Source: Melastoma dodecandrum (lineage: Eukaryota > Streptophyta > Magnoliopsida > Myrtales > Melastomataceae). From it: DNA of 64,000 nt. The DNA lies in contig JARUPY010000154.1 of assembly GCA_029817715.1 (NCBI GenBank), positions 771,501-835,500 on the forward strand. The letters are read 5' to 3'. The notes beneath the pieces were generated by a model that worked only from the letters and a program-made list of their open reading frames with translations, did no database searches and was not told the origin of the DNA. The translations under genes were made by a program, and so were the position numbers. Positions 1-12,293 of this stretch are shown one piece after another; the first letter of the stretch is position 1; each line of letters opens with the position of its first letter.

Positions 1-347
1 CATGAAGAGGGAAAGATATTTTTCTTACAAACCAAATCCCCAAATTTCGCTTGTTTCTGGGTTCCGTCTGTAATCTGTAAAGGCGAGACCTTTGGCGATC
101 AGATCCTTTTAGGTTGACCAGAGGTTGTGACCTTGTGGTGCTTGCTTGCCTTTACTTGGGTCTCTGTGATTTTCGGGTGGGAAGATTTTTAGTGGTTGGT
201 GGCTTTTTTGGGTGTTGTGGAGAGGCCCGTTTTGATACGAGTACGTAGGGTTGTGATTTGGTAATGGAAGGTCGAAGGGGATTGTCGAGTTCTAAGCTCC
301 AGGGCGAAGTATGCGTGTTGTGTTTGAGGGTTTAGGAAGAGAAGCAG
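1..347 (+). other. Upstream/5' leader region of the LAZ1-like gene
   Basis: No coding exon is seen. This stretch directly precedes the first LAZ1 ATG and probably holds its 5' UTR, possibly with part of the promoter outside the window. I see no clear TATA box. Confidence 0.4.
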
Positions 348-3300
348 ATGAAGATCCTCGCTGCTTACCTTGATCTGATCAGTAGTTCTTCTTATACACC
401 TGCCACATGGACAATCATCGTCGCCGGGGTGTGTGTGCTCATCAGCCTTGCACTTTCCTTCTATCTTTTGTTTGAGCATCTCGCCGCTTACAAAAACCCG
501 GAGGTACTGGCCACCAGCTCGAGCTGTAGACGAAGTCATATTTTGGCTGGGTTTTATCGATGTTATTGTGGTCTGTGTTAGTTTGACTTGATTAATCCGG
601 GCAATTTTATCATCAGGAGCAAAAGTTTCTTATCGGAGTGATCCTCATGGTTCCCTGCTATGCAGTAGAGTCGGTGAGTTACTCGGGAACTGTCTGAGAC
701 TGTCTTGTAGGAACATCTCCGATGATCCTGTTCTTTCCTTATGTGCCAATGATCAGAAGTGCTGGCCATATTGTTTGTAGCGAAGGATGTAATGGGAATT
801 AGGTTTTATTGCCATCAATGGAGATAAATCATAGCTGAGATGCTAACAGACAAGACATTTGTCAATTTCAAAATTATTAACACTATGTGCCTCTGTAGAA
901 CTTGCTTTCTCCTGCTGCTCGATGGCAGGTAGCCACCGGTTGCTAATCTGTTGGACCAGTGTAAAGCTGAAAAGGCTTTATTGTATCTCAGTTCTGTACT
1001 GTGATGTTCTTATTGCATGTCGCCCTCACGAGACCATTATCTCATTATGGTTATCTGTGTATAGATGCATGCTCCAACTCCTGTATCCATGCTCACCTGA
1101 ACCATACTTGGAAGACAAGGGTCGTTTCTTGACCATATATTGACTTTATTCCATCTACCCATGGTGTATGTTTGCAGCTCGTCTCCTTGTCGAAGCCATC
1201 AATTAGTGTGGACTGTGAAATTCTACGAGATTGCTACGAATCGTTTGCCATGTATTGCTTTGGCAGATATCTTGTCGCATGTCTGGGTACGAACTTTTTG
1301 GCTTTAAGCATTTTGTCTTCTTATAGCGGTGACTCGAACTAATTTAGTGTTCTTATGTCTTTTTTTTGGTGTTTTTGGATGTATAATTTGTTAAGCTTGT
1401 TTGGTAAATCTCAGCTCTCTTTGTTGCTTAATATTAGGTGGTGAAGAGAGGACAATAGAATTTATGGAAAGACAAGGGCGTGCTGCTGCCAAAACGCCAC
1501 TTCTTGAACATTATTCTGAGCATGGAGTTATAAAACATCCTTTCCCAATGAACTTTTTTTTAAAACCTTGGAGGCTTGGAGAGTGGCTTTACCAGGTCAT
1601 CAAGATTGGAATTGTGCAGTATGTATGTCTCGTATCTAGTCCACCTTGTCCAGCTACTTCCTACAGTTTAATATCTTACCAATGCATAATTTATGTCTCC
1701 ACAGATGATAATTAAGTCCTTGAGTGCTCTCTTGGCTGTTATTCTTGAGGCCTTTGGTGTTTATTGTGAAGGAGAATTCAAATGGGGATGTGGGTAAGTG
1801 TAGTAACAGATTTCTACCTACTGTCATAGTTGAATTTCAACGTTTCTTCCTTACAATCATTTGACTTTTAATTCTGTTAAAAACATTGTGTTATGTGGGT
1901 TCATCTTATGCAAAGGAAAATATCCAAATGAGATCATTTCTGAAGCAGGGTGTCTTTGTTGGTGAAGATCTTTGCTGCTTCTGGGAGTTAGTTAAATCTG
2001 TTAGCCTAGGATGTTCCTTGTTGATTCATTATAGTTAAGGTATGCCAAATTTCTATTCCATGACATAAGAAAGACTTGTACTATGATCTCTGTTGACATC
2101 GCTTGTAAAGTAAATCAAACTGGATGGGTGCTAGTTTTGATATGCATTTTATGAGCTGCATGTTTCTTATTGAACTGGTTCTTCCGTTGAAATTTGTGCA
2201 TGTATCTTGCTCTAATGGCGCCCTTTTTCCCCTTTGTAGATACCCTTATATGGCAGTTATTCTGAATTTCAGTCAGTCCTGGGCGTTGTACTGTTTGGTG
2301 CAGTTTTATGCAGTCACGAAGGATGAGCTGGCTCACATAAAGCCCTTGGCGAAGTTCGTCACCTTCAAGTCAATTGTATTTTTGACTTGGTGGCAGGGTG
2401 TTGGAATAGCTCTGCTCTTTCAACTTGGCTTGTTTAAAAGTCCTGTAGCCCAGGCCTTGCAAGCCGAATCTAGCGTTCAAGACTTCATAATCTGTATAGA
2501 GGTAGGTAGTTTGATTGCATGTTATTTGCTGTGGATTTTTCATTCTGTTGATTGACCTTGGCACATTGATAAGGTTATTGTAGTAGTAACACCCCATTAC
2601 CCTAAAGTTCCCTCCATTGATAGTTTTTACGCATATGCCACGCTATTGTAGCAATGTAAGAAAGTTATACATTTCGATATGTAGCGATGGTGTTGTCATG
2701 CCAAAGCTTGTTCTCATATATCCTACTGACATGGATCTCCACTTATATAGGAAGTCTGATAGTTAAAAGTCATTTTGATTTGAGCCTATTGGCACCTCGA
2801 ATTGTATTTTCATCAAAGAAAGGCGTTGAAAACAAAAATTATAACAAGACTTCTTATCTTTGTCAATGACACCGACTATAAATGATTCTGGGGATGGTTA
2901 GTTATTTGGGCTTTCTTCGCCTGTTTATGATATGCTATTTATATTTAGAATCTATAGAAGGAATTCTAATGGATCTGTTTGTTTATCCAGTACAGATGGG
3001 GATAGCTTCCGTTGTTCACTTATTCGTGTTTCCATCAAAGCCTTACGAGATGATGGGAGACCGTTTTCCTGGTAGTGTCGCTGTTCTTGGGGACTACGCT
3101 TCCGTTGACTGTCCCGTGGATCCAGATGAGGTAAGGGACAGCGAACGCCCCACAAAGTTGCGACTTCCCCAGCCGGACTTTGATATCAAAAGTGGAATGT
3201 CCCTCACAGAGAGTGTTCGAGATGTTGTCGTCGGTGGGGGTGAATATGTAAGTCTTATAAGCTTTATCGAGATGACTTAAACCGAGTCATTCTGCATGTT

Positions 3301-3685
3301 GTCTGAATCTATTATTTCCTCATTTAAACAGATAGTGAGTGATGTGAAGTTCACGGTGGCGCAAGCGGTTGAACCCGTGGAGAAGGGCATCACGAGATTT
3401 AATCAAAAGTTGCGAAAGATGTCTCAAAACATTAAGCACGACAAGGGTAAAAGACGGACGATGGATGACAGCTCCGTTGCTTCCACGTCGACAGCGAGGA
3501 GAGTAATAAGGGGCATTGATGACCCCCTTTTAAATGGGAGCTTTAGTGACAGTGGAGCCTCGAGGGGAAGGAAGCATCGTCGGAAGTCTGGATACACCAG
3601 CGCAGAAAGCGGTGGGGATAGCAGCAGTGATCAGAGTTATGGGGCGATTCAAATCCGTGGTCGTAGGTGGATCACGAAGGAGTAG
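348..3685 (+). CDS. LAZ1: LAZ1-like protein (DUF300 / organic solute transporter Ost-alpha family)
   Basis: Eight exons join to 487 aa: 348-503, 617-673, 1178-1286, 1438-1622, 1705-1793, 2240-2501, 2996-3247 and 3332-3685. All phases match and all introns are GT-AG. The protein has about seven hydrophobic segments, beginning with TWTIIVAGVCVLISLALSFY, the family words VPCYAVES and GVYCEGEFKWGCG, and a long basic, serine-rich cytosolic tail. Family knowledge: LAZ1 proteins are vacuolar or endosomal multispanning membrane proteins of the DUF300/Ost-alpha family. They are linked in Arabidopsis to programmed cell death and brassinosteroid signalling; the transported substrate is not established. 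The first ATG is used because exon 1 starts just before the first membrane span, as in relatives. Length is normal for the family. Nothing looks broken. Confidence 0.9.
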
Positions 3686-4189
3686 TCCTGGCGGTTGCAG
3701 TCCCAAAATTGAAATGGGGCGGAGTGACAAGACAGTCCGGAAGCGGTCAATTCTGTCCTGGTCAACCCCGTTGGCCTGCCATGTCCGCTATGGACCAGAC
3801 ATCCTCAAGAGCATTGTAGCATATCGATCCAGATGGGGGTACCAGAATGTGTTGATTAGCTGCGACAAGCTCCCAGGGTCCGAAGTTTTTGAATGGTCAC
3901 CCGGTGCTTTTGCTGCTTAGGAGCCCCTAAAAAGGAATGAAGCCTGCACTTTGGTATGTTGTAATGCTTATAACTTAGTAGACGAAACGATTCATGAAGG
4001 TTATGATCGGTTATGCCGCGAAATCGAGATACAGATTCTTGTTCTGTTTATTCGTTCATCTTCTGATGGGATTCAAATTGAAGCTCTCGTCCTACTACGG
4101 AAAAAAAAAAGGTTCTGAAATATCTGAACAAGATAGGAATGCTCCCGGAGCTCAGCCAACAGGCATTCCTCGGGATTCAATCTGAATAG
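3686..4189. other. LAZ1 3' UTR and tail-to-tail spacer
   Basis: No coding potential recognised. It contains the presumed LAZ1 3' UTR and meets the end of the minus-strand histidine phosphatase pseudogene. Confidence 0.4.
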
Positions 4190-4923
4190 GACTGGAAGTT
4201 TCGTGCGAGCGACCTGAGTTCTCCAGTTAGCAGAGCGTACTTGCGGTGCTGTGACAAGATCTCGGGGGACCTGACTGATTGCAGCATCGTAGTGAAGTAG
4301 CCGTCATTCAATCCTTGTTGCCGCTTGGCTCCTTAACTATTGTCTGCAGAATCTGCAGCGGATCACCGTGGCTAACGACGAGAATCGTGCATCTGTTTGG
4401 AAAAAGACGAATCATGAGGCAAGCCCCCGACAATAAGCGTGATCTCAGCCGTAGAAGTTTGTTACCCATTATGCTCCATCTCAACATCTGATATTGCTTT
4501 CGTAAGTCAAGCAACGTCATCGACGCACTCTCCACCTTCAGGCCTTTTAAATGGATTTTTCTCGTCGAGTGCCCAGATTTCTACGTGCTGTCGAGAGCAG
4601 GAAAGAAAAAACCAGGCTAAGAGGTCCCGCACCGAGCAACCCAAGCATGACCATAAGTATAAGATGCTCGCTTTGTCATGGGACTCGAGTTCGAAAGTCA
4701 GGCCGAAGTAGAGTTCTCACAGATCTTCCATGATCTATGTCAAGTAACACAAATTATCATCTAGTTATGCCATCTCTCTGGACAATGCAGAGGGCATGAA
4801 TCGATCGAAGAAGACTCACAGATTCAGAACCGAAGCCACGACTCGAGCAGTGTGGACAGTCCTCGCAAATGGCGAGCAGCAAATACGAACATTTTCAACG
4901 GGGATATCATTTTCCTGGAGCAC
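4190..4923 (-). pseudogene. Decayed phosphoglycerate-mutase-like (histidine phosphatase) gene
   Basis: Exon relics read in order on the minus strand. 4923-4820 gives ENDIPVENVRICCSPFARTV. About 4735-4676 gives EDL*ELYFG then FELESHDK. About 4595-4468 gives HVEIWALDEKNPFKRPEGGE, then DDVA*LTKAISDVEMEHN. About 4395-4190 gives TILVVSHGDPLQILQTIV, then, in another frame, SPEILSQHRKYALLTGELRS. The SHGD word is the second catalytic His box of the superfamily. Lesions: two in-frame TGA codons, the first where the family has Arg (CGA to TGA, the usual methyl-CpG decay); a GC instead of GT donor after SHDK; and a one-base frameshift after LQTIVKE. The N-terminal RHG box exon is not found. It sits between LAZ1 (tail to tail) and the IDH promoter. 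Most likely a pseudogene; sequencing error alone would not explain four lesions. Confidence 0.75.
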
Positions 4924-5318
4924 CTGCGGTGATCATTTTCCTTGGGCGTCTCCATCCCCCCCACCACCACTCCCACGAAATCTTGGAAGGACAGAACTGG
5001 GAAGAAGGAGAAGCGGGCAACCTGCGGCAAGGCTCTACTACATTCGTCTTCAGTGCATCATCCTTTGCTCGCGATTTGCAGAGAACAGAAGCATTTGGAG
5101 AATATATGCGTTGGCCCCGTCCTGCAACATGGGGAAATGTCCACCGTTAATTATTCGACTAAAGTTGAATATAAATAAAAGGCTTTATTATTATTATTAA
5201 ATTAACCGGACTGGATTATGACGTCATCATCCCACGCGTCGCATTCTGGTCTGACCTTCTTCTTCTCTCTTTTTAACAAGACCTCGACCCGAATCCGATC
5301 CCTCCCTTACCCGAAACC
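4924..5318 (+). other. Promoter/5' region of the IDH gene
   Basis: No exon recognised. It separates the pseudogene head from the IDH start and includes a palindromic TGACGTCA box. Confidence 0.4.
5219..5226 (+). promoter_or_regulatory. TGACGTCA palindrome (bZIP/TGA-type site)
   Basis: A perfect 8-bp TGACGTCA lies 93 bp upstream of the IDH ATG. bZIP factors of the TGA/CREB type bind this core. Function here is inferred from sequence and position only. Confidence 0.4.
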
Positions 5319-8027
5319 ATGTCTCGTCTCCACGCCCTACGCCGCCTCGTCTCCTCCTCCACCGTCGCCCCAACCCCGCCCCCTCTCGCCCGATCCGTCA
5401 CCTACATGCCCCGACCCGGGGACGGCGCCCCGCGAGCAGTCACCCTGATCTCCGGCGACGGGATCGGCCCCCTCGTGACCGACGCCGTCGAGCAGGTCAT
5501 GGCCGCTATGCACGCCCCCATCTATTTCGAGCGTTACGAGGTCCACGGCGACATGAATCGCGTCCCCGACGAGGTCATGGAGTCCATCAAGAAGAACAAG
5601 GTCTGCCTTAAGGGTGGCCTCCGTACCCCAGTCGGCGGTGGAGTCAGCTCCCTAAACGTCCAGCTTAGGAGGGAGCTCGACCTTTATGCCTCCCTCGTCA
5701 ATTGCTTTAACCTGCCTGGCCTCCCAACGCGCCACGAGGATGTTGACATCGTCGTCATTAGGGAGAATACCGAGGGGGAATACTCTGGTTTGGAGCACGA
5801 GGTTGTCCCCGGCGTCGTCGAGAGTCTAAAGGTAAGGAGGATCCGCTATGATGGTGGTTAATATACGTCAAATGCTTGATCGGATTGTATCTTGGCTTTG
5901 CTTCTCTGGTTGTGCTGATCTGTCAAAACCGACGATCGGAGTAGGGGATATTACATTTGAGAATCCAGATTTCTGGCGGAGGGAATCGGGAATTGAGCCT
6001 TGCAGATGCTGGAACCTGGGATGGTTTTGGTGGCGAATAATGTGTGGAATACAATATCTTTAGAATATAATCAACGCAATTGTTTGGTGTTGTCCTGGGC
6101 ATGGTTTGAAGGTTAGGGAAGGGTTATAGAATCCCCTTTGGCGTTAAAATGATTTAAAACAGGCACGCAGTTGCTTCAAGAGCAGCTGTTGTAATTCTCT
6201 GGTTCGTGTTTCCAACCTCCCCTTTGAACATGGACCTTATAATCTATGTTATATGGAATAGACGATGAGAAGATTGCATTGACGGCGATATGTTTCTCAG
6301 AACAACTGCGCTTGCATTTATGCAACCCATATTTTCTTGATATAGGACATGTTAGCAGGTTGATTCTGTTTTTTTTTTTCAATTCCCACATCTTCCTGAT
6401 GACCTTCTCATTTGATTCGCATTGGCCTTCTAGCATAGCGTTGAATCAACAGCTAACCTTCACAAAATTAAGGTTCGATATATAGATGACTGAAGGCTGT
6501 TGATTAGTCTGTTGAGCATTGTGGCATATTTGATTGCCTCTGTTCTGACTGATTGCATTTATAGGTGATAACGAAGTTCTGCTCGGAACGGATCGCAAAA
6601 TATGCATTTGAGTATGCGTATTTGAACAACCGAAAGAAGGTCACAGCTGTACACAAAGCCAATATCATGAAGCTTGCTGACGGCTTATTTTTAGAGTCCT
6701 GCCGGGAGGTTGCCTCAAAATATCCCAGCATCAAGTACAATGAAATTATTGTCGATAACTGCTGCATGCAACTTGTGTCAAAGCCTGAGCAATTCGATGT
6801 CATGGTATGTTTCTTGCCATATTTATTACACAAACGTATCTAACTTTCCGTTGGGATTTATGTCATTGCATTGTTAGCTTCTTGAAAATTTGATGTTAAT
6901 TTATTGACCAGGTGCATAACTTTTGCTTAGGCATACCCTTATTGTTACACTGCTATAAACTGTTCTTTCTGGTAATGTCAAAACGTGATCACCATGGGGA
7001 CAAATGAGGAGTTCAGATAACTGAATAGTTTATGTGATAAAAATAAAGTTGATACTATTACAATGTTATATATATAGTGGCGATTCAATTGTCATGTGAT
7101 CTTGGCGATGTCTTTCACATGCTAGTTTATCCATCTAATCAATCAGTTTGTCTGCCTTTGATCTGATGTTTTTACATTGGTTCGGGTATTTAGTCTTTGT
7201 ACATACTAACAAAGTAGTTGCAAAAAGATCTTGGAATGTCCAAGCCATTTACGCCGGTGTTGAACATGCAATGTTGATTCTATACGTCCTCCTCGATCTA
7301 TTTCCTTCATTAAGATGTGTCTGGTGGAGCCATGCAAAGGTCGCAGTGTTCCAGGCGATTAAGTTTTTTGGTTTAATAGTTTCATTGGAACTTTGCCCGT
7401 GTAGTTTTTCCTGTTCAATCGTGCTATGTTTATTTGCATTTCTTTGTTATTTCTGTGTCATATCGCAGCTCTTAATGATGGTGGCTTGCAGCTAAGTTAT
7501 CGGCAATATATCGAGAAATCTACCGAGACTCCTTATTAAGTTTGTTTAGAATTTTTCTGAGGAAAGCCTCCCCTATATCCCTCTTGCAGGTGACACCTAA
7601 TCTGTATGGAAACTTGGTTGCAAATACCGCAGCTGGTATTGCTGGTGGCACCGGTGTCATGCCTGGAGGTGAAATGATAAGCTTTCCCCTTATTTTGCTT
7701 CCTTATCTTTTGAATTGCACTGTTGTTACCTTGCTTATAATGTCGAATACAGGCAATGTCGGGGCCGATCACGCTGTTTTTGAACAAGGTGCTTCTGCGG
7801 GAAACGTTGGCAAGGAAAGCATAGTGGGGCAGAAGAAAGCGAACCCCGTGGCATTGCTTCTTTCATCCGCCATGATGTTGAGACACTTGCAGTTCCCTTC
7901 TTTCGCCGACAGGCTGGAGACTGCTGTGGAGCGTGTGATCTCGGAGGGAAAGATTCGAACGAAAGACCTTGGAGGCGACAGCACGACCCAAGAGGTAGTT
8001 GATGCCGTGATCGCCAATCTCGATTGA
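5319..8027 (+). CDS. IDH1: Isocitrate dehydrogenase [NAD] regulatory subunit, mitochondrial
   Basis: Four exons (5319-5831, 6565-6804, 7590-7668, 7753-8027) give 368 aa with matching phases. The protein starts with an Arg/Ser-rich presequence ([14 protein letters not shown]), suiting mitochondrial import. It then carries the isocitrate/isopropylmalate dehydrogenase fold: [65 protein letters not shown] and the C-terminal [11 protein letters not shown]. Family knowledge: plant NAD-IDH is a heteromer in the TCA cycle that oxidises isocitrate to 2-oxoglutarate; this sequence resembles the IDH1/IDH2 regulatory group rather than the catalytic IDH5/6 group. Length equals the family norm. An open stretch at 7148-7495 lies inside intron 2 and is not coding. 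A TGACGTCA box sits 93 bp upstream of the start. Confidence 0.93.
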
Positions 8028-8580
8028 TTGTTTTGAAACCCGCGCAAAACACACGCCCTCCCTGAGGTCTCAACTATTCTCAGCAAAAATTCTTAAAAAC
8101 TGCATTTTTTCTTTGGGGGGGAGGGGGGGGGGTGTCTTGAGTTTGTTGACGCGTAAGTGTTATATTTAAAGGGTATTCATCCATAAAATAATGGTTTTAT
8201 AACCTCATTTCTGTATTAACTTCTAAGAAGAACGAATGCTATTCTTTACCCAGTGCCGTATCTCTGGTACTGGCCGCGGAGTTGCCGCTCCGTCGTTCCC
8301 CCCCTTCTGGTAGTTGTCCGTGGCAGCTCTGGTTGCGTTTTTGTTATTGATTCCCTACATCGTTCTGCACATTTTTGCGTTGAAAGGTTTAAACATCATT
8401 TGAAGCTTGTATCCATTCTAAGAACCATTTCACATGTAGAAGCTCGAGCTGTTCGGTGTAGCATGCTCGAACTCAACGACGAGGTTTGACAATGATACAT
8501 ATGGATGAGCATGGTGAACATAAGAGGGACAAAATTGGTAGTCTGAAGCCTTTAGCACGACGGCATGTTTCGATTTAACC
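8028..8580. other. 3' spacer between convergent IDH and LysM genes
   Basis: No gene recognised. It holds the 3' UTRs of two convergent genes and a G-rich run at about 8116-8132. Confidence 0.4.
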
Positions 8581-10038
8581 TTATGGCAGAAGGAGCTGTG
8601 AAGGAAGCATTATCAGCATCGTCATTGATAGTGCCACCACCAAGTTCCAGTTGATCAGCGGCGCTTCTGGACTGATTCTCGAGGCATGGTTGGGTGTGGA
8701 TGCGGGTGTAGGTGCTGTTCGTCAAATCAACTGGTGATTAACTAGATCTTATGATGACGGTTAGGAGGGTTCGAAACCATGAGAAGGGGCTCACGTACCG
8801 GGGCAAGTAGACACGGTTGTGAGATTCGCTATGATGCTTTGGTTGGTGTATCCACCGTAATCGCAAGAGGTACGCTCACAGGGTATCGTGGAGGAGTTGC
8901 CTATGTATAGGTTGGATCCGCTGCACTTCAACGAGGGGCACGTCGATGACCCCGCTAGTGTTATCCCTGAAGGCTCACAATGTAATCTGCCACCGGGGGG
9001 ACACGGGGTGTTAGAGAAGCAGATGCTTCTGTTGGGATTATCTAAGTAGTTATCTCTGCTTACGTCCAATTGTCGGCTGAACCACAGCTGCATTTCACAC
9101 AGTTGTTGGCGGTGAAGACGTAAGTGCCATTGGCAACTAGAAGAGACGCATCCAGAGAATTGTTGCTTATCGACGACGTGCAAGCTGCAAGAAAACAGTA
9201 AACGTCAATCGTCAAGATGCCTCCAACACAGTCATCGCGTGATGTATGAAACTATTTTCCGGAGCGATTCTTCGAATATCGGGGACAAGATCCGTGGAAT
9301 TCCCAGGTGATGCTCTCGTCCATGGCATAGATAGGGCGAATGGTAACCTTTGAGGGGGACATCGAGGATGGCGTCCGCGATGAGGTCATTCACGGTTGAG
9401 ATATTGTTGAGGCGCATAAGAAGGTCCTGTGACACCCCGAACTCGTCCGCGATCTCCCCCACGGTGCTTCCCTCTGCCACACGGTGCCCGTAATGGACAA
9501 CCCTCACACCGTCCACCTCATCGCAGCTGCAGGGGAGCGGGATCCGCAGCCGCTGCCCGATGTAAATAAGGTCCGAATTGGCGATCCCGTTGAAGTACTG
9601 GATGTCGGGGTACGTCACGAGGCTGGAGAACACGTCGGCCGCGATGTGGTATAGGCCGTCGTCCTTCCTGACGACATAAACAGGAATGCCAACGGACGTG
9701 CCGGTGCCGTTGGAGCAGGAGCAGGGGAAGGGGACGCGGACGGTGGAGGTAAGGGGGAGGGTGTGGTTGGGAGGGGTGGAGAGGGGGAGGCCGTTGGCAC
9801 CGAGGAGGGTGCGGAGGTGCTTGACGCCGAAGAGGGACTGGACGGAGGAGAGGGAGGTGTCGTTGGGGAGGACGTAGCCGACGAGGGCGTGGCAGGAGGT
9901 GCCGGCGGGGGAAGTGCAGGGGAAGCCGAGGGGGGTTGCCGATGGGATGAGAAACGATGCTACAATTACCAGTGCAACAACAACTACTAGCCCCGTCAGA
10001 GAATGTCGTCGTCGGAGGAGGATTCCTGGCGAACCCAT
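8581..10038 (-). CDS. LYM2: LysM domain GPI-anchored protein (LYM2/CEBiP-like)
   Basis: Four exons on the minus strand (10038-9348, 9184-9064, 8986-8799, 8714-8581) give 377 aa. An N-terminal signal or transmembrane segment (VVVVALVIVASFLIPSATPL) is followed by cysteine-rich ectodomain with two clear LysM repeats and three Cys-X-Cys pairs (PCSCSN, PCSCDE, KCSC), typical of plant LysM ectodomains. The last exon ends in a hydrophobic tail (NLVVALSMTMLIMLP then SQLLLP), as expected for a GPI-attachment signal; there is no kinase domain. Family knowledge: CEBiP/LYM2 proteins bind chitin oligomers at the plasma membrane and plasmodesmata and act in immunity with CERK1-type kinases. Many Asn-X-Ser/Thr sequons fit an extracellular protein. 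The last exon was placed by splice signals and phase and is less certain than the others. The gene is divergent from the expansin-like gene at 11 kb. Confidence 0.88.
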
Positions 10039-10630
10039 TCTTTTCCAAACCCAGAAAATTTGTGTGTGGGAGTGGGAGTGGATGTTTGTTTGGTTCTGGT
10101 TGGATGGTGGGAAAGTTGGAGAGGGTTGACTACGACGACGACGACTACCAATGGTTTGTATGTCTTATTTGTTTTGTATCTATTCTTTCATTATTTTTAA
10201 GGAATGGCGGAGTGAGTGATGTCGCTGTCTGTCTGTGGGAACGACAAACACAACGTCGCCGTTGTTCTTTTTTCTTTAGTGACACGTGATTTCAGTTGTG
10301 GTTGCCATTCCCTGAACATATCGATAATAATTTTAACATAAGTTATATTTTTAAAAATTTAATATTCATAAACAACAACGCTCAGGCCAAATCTCCCATG
10401 GTTTTTTATGTAAGAATAAACAAGAACAGGCACAAACTGTCGGTGGTATTGGGCCTGATATTGCATCTGATATTGGGCCTGCCCATTAACATTGTCTACG
10501 GGGTTAGGTTCGGACAACAACGGAGAACCGCGGCCGAACACACACGTTCATGTGTGTAAGGAGGACGGTTGTCGGCCCAACAGTTGAAAAAAGAAAAAAG
10601 AAAACCAAATCTAGTGAATGGATCGTGATC

Positions 10631-10680
10631 TGTCCCTGCAATAAAAAAAGCGTGAACTGTCCCTGCAATAAAAGCGTGCC
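10631..10680 (+). repeat. Short imperfect direct repeat (two copies)
   Basis: CTGTCCCTGCAATAAAA followed by an A-run and GCGTG occurs twice in a row, the copies differing in A-run length. No function is evident. Confidence 0.6.
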
Positions 10681-11032
10681 AAAAAACGCGTAACCAGATG
10701 TAACCGGATGTGGAATGGGAAACAATGCTAGGTGATGTTGAGAAGAGGTGGTTAGTGATGCAAGAGGGACAGCAAAGTCTGTGGTGGGAACACTTTAAAA
10801 AAAAAAAAATTAATCAGTGCCCCCTATCTTGCTTTACGGTTCCGCTAAGTATTTTAGGGATCATCAGTTAGTCATGCCCTGCTGTGTGTGTGTGTGTCTC
10901 TCTCTGTGTTTGTCTCAGAATCAGTGTTTGTAGTGCCGACCTGTAGTCCACTTCCAACTCCACTCCTAGGTTGTCTTCACATATTGCTGTCCTTTGGCAA
11001 GACACCATATAACTCAAGACCAAACACCCAAG

Positions 11033-11039
11033 TATAAAT
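11033..11039 (+). promoter_or_regulatory. TATA box of the expansin-like gene
   Basis: TATAAAT lies 92 bp upstream of the chosen ATG at 11125. It overlaps an upstream in-frame ATG (11038), so that upstream codon is unlikely to be in the mRNA. This decides the start. Confidence 0.6.
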
Positions 11040-11124
11040 GCCTGGGAAAGGGAACGAACGACTCCCCTCAAACTTACTGAACCCTCCTCCTCCACTTCAA
11101 ACCATAACACCCAACTCGACATAC

Positions 11125-12293
11125 ATGATGGCCTCTTCTTCTTACCTCGTGATGATCTCAGTCCTCCTCCTGTTGCCCCTCGTCGCCCCCTGCGACCGCT
11201 GCGTCCACCGCTCCAAGGCCTCTTACTTCTCCTCCACTTCCCCTCTCTCCTGTAAGCTAAACCATACTTCCGCCGCTTAACTCGCAATCCTTTGTGATTT
11301 CTGTGTCCTCATCCTTTTGTTTTCATTTTCGGACTGTTGCAGCTGGAGCCTGCGGTTATGGCAGCCTGGCCTTGGGTTTCTATGGCGGGAATGTTGCCGC
11401 CGGTATCCCTTCCCTCTACAAGAACGGCGCCGGCTGTGGAGCTTGCTTCCAGGTAATTCGAGGATCACCCCCCCCCCCCCTGCTGAAATTGTTGTTTTGA
11501 TCATGGCAAATCGTTTAGCATTCATTTGCCTGTCGCAGGTGAGGTGTAATACCGCCGGCGTCTGCAGCAAGCACGGGACGACGGTTATCCTGACTGATCT
11601 GAACAAGGACAACGGAACGGAATTCGTCCTCAGTGGCAGGGCCTTCGCCGGGATGGCGAATCCCGGGATGTCCCAGCGGCTGCTGCAGCTCGGGATTGTC
11701 GACGTTGAGTACAAGAGGTTAGATAGTTAATTACTTGACGGACACCGTTCGCCGGAGATCCATCGGGAGCCGTTTGATTCTATTACGACCTTGGCCGCCT
11801 CAGACATCTTAATCCGTTGTTGGCAGAGTGCCGTGCGAGTACAAAGATAGGAACCTGGCCATAAGAGTCGAAGAATCGAGCCAGAAGCCACACTACCTGG
11901 CAGTCAAGGTCCTGTACCAGGGAGGCCAGACAGAGATTGTCGCCATCGACATCGCTCCGGTTAGTCCCACAACACCAACAACCTCACAACGATTCGATCC
12001 ACGAAGAAAACAACTAACTAACTCTCACGAACACGAAACTTCATCAGGTGAATTCGTCGAGGTGGGGATACATGAGCAGGAACCATGGGGCGGTCTGGGA
12101 CACGAGCAGGGTCCCCGAGGGAGGGCTGCAGTTCAGGTTCTTGGTGACGTCGGGGTACGACGGGGCGAAGAAATGGGCGAGGAACGTGCTGCCGGCGGAA
12201 TGGAGGAACGGGGAGGTGTACGACTCGGGGATTCAGATAGAGGAGATTGCTCAGGAGGCTTGCTCTCCTTGCGACGAAGGAGGGAGTTGGTAA
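11125..12293 (+). CDS. EXLA: Expansin-like A protein
   Basis: Five exons (11125-11251, 11343-11452, 11539-11717, 11827-11959, 12048-12293) give 264 aa. A signal peptide ([14 protein letters not shown] region) is followed by [15 protein letters not shown] and [13 protein letters not shown]. The double-psi barrel domain comes next ([28 protein letters not shown]), then the C-terminal grass-pollen-allergen-like domain ([47 protein letters not shown]). It ends [11 protein letters not shown]. The EXLA hallmark CDRC is present. Family knowledge: EXLA proteins are secreted and cell-wall located, but wall-loosening activity has not been shown as clearly as for alpha- and beta-expansins. The TATA box at 11033 supports the start at 11125 over 11038. 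Length is typical. Confidence 0.93.

Larger units (their letters stand above)
10039..11124. other. Divergent promoter region, LYM2-like and EXLA
   Basis: No gene seen. It holds a G-box CACGTG at 10283-10288, 245 bp upstream of the LysM ATG. It also has GGGCCTG boxes near 10450-10484, a short direct repeat at 10631-10680 and a TG/TC-rich microsatellite at about 10881-10913. Confidence 0.5.

Noticed and set aside
7148..7495. Open reading frame of 115 codons on the plus strand
   Set aside because: It lies wholly in intron 2 of the IDH gene, is hydrophobic low-complexity, and matches no family.
9518..10048. 176-codon Pro/Arg/His-rich frame on the minus strand
   Set aside because: It is an overlapping shadow of the GC-rich first exon of the LysM gene in another frame.
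11038..11124. N-terminal extension of the expansin-like protein from an upstream ATG
   Set aside because: That ATG overlaps the TATA box and the extension would precede the signal peptide.
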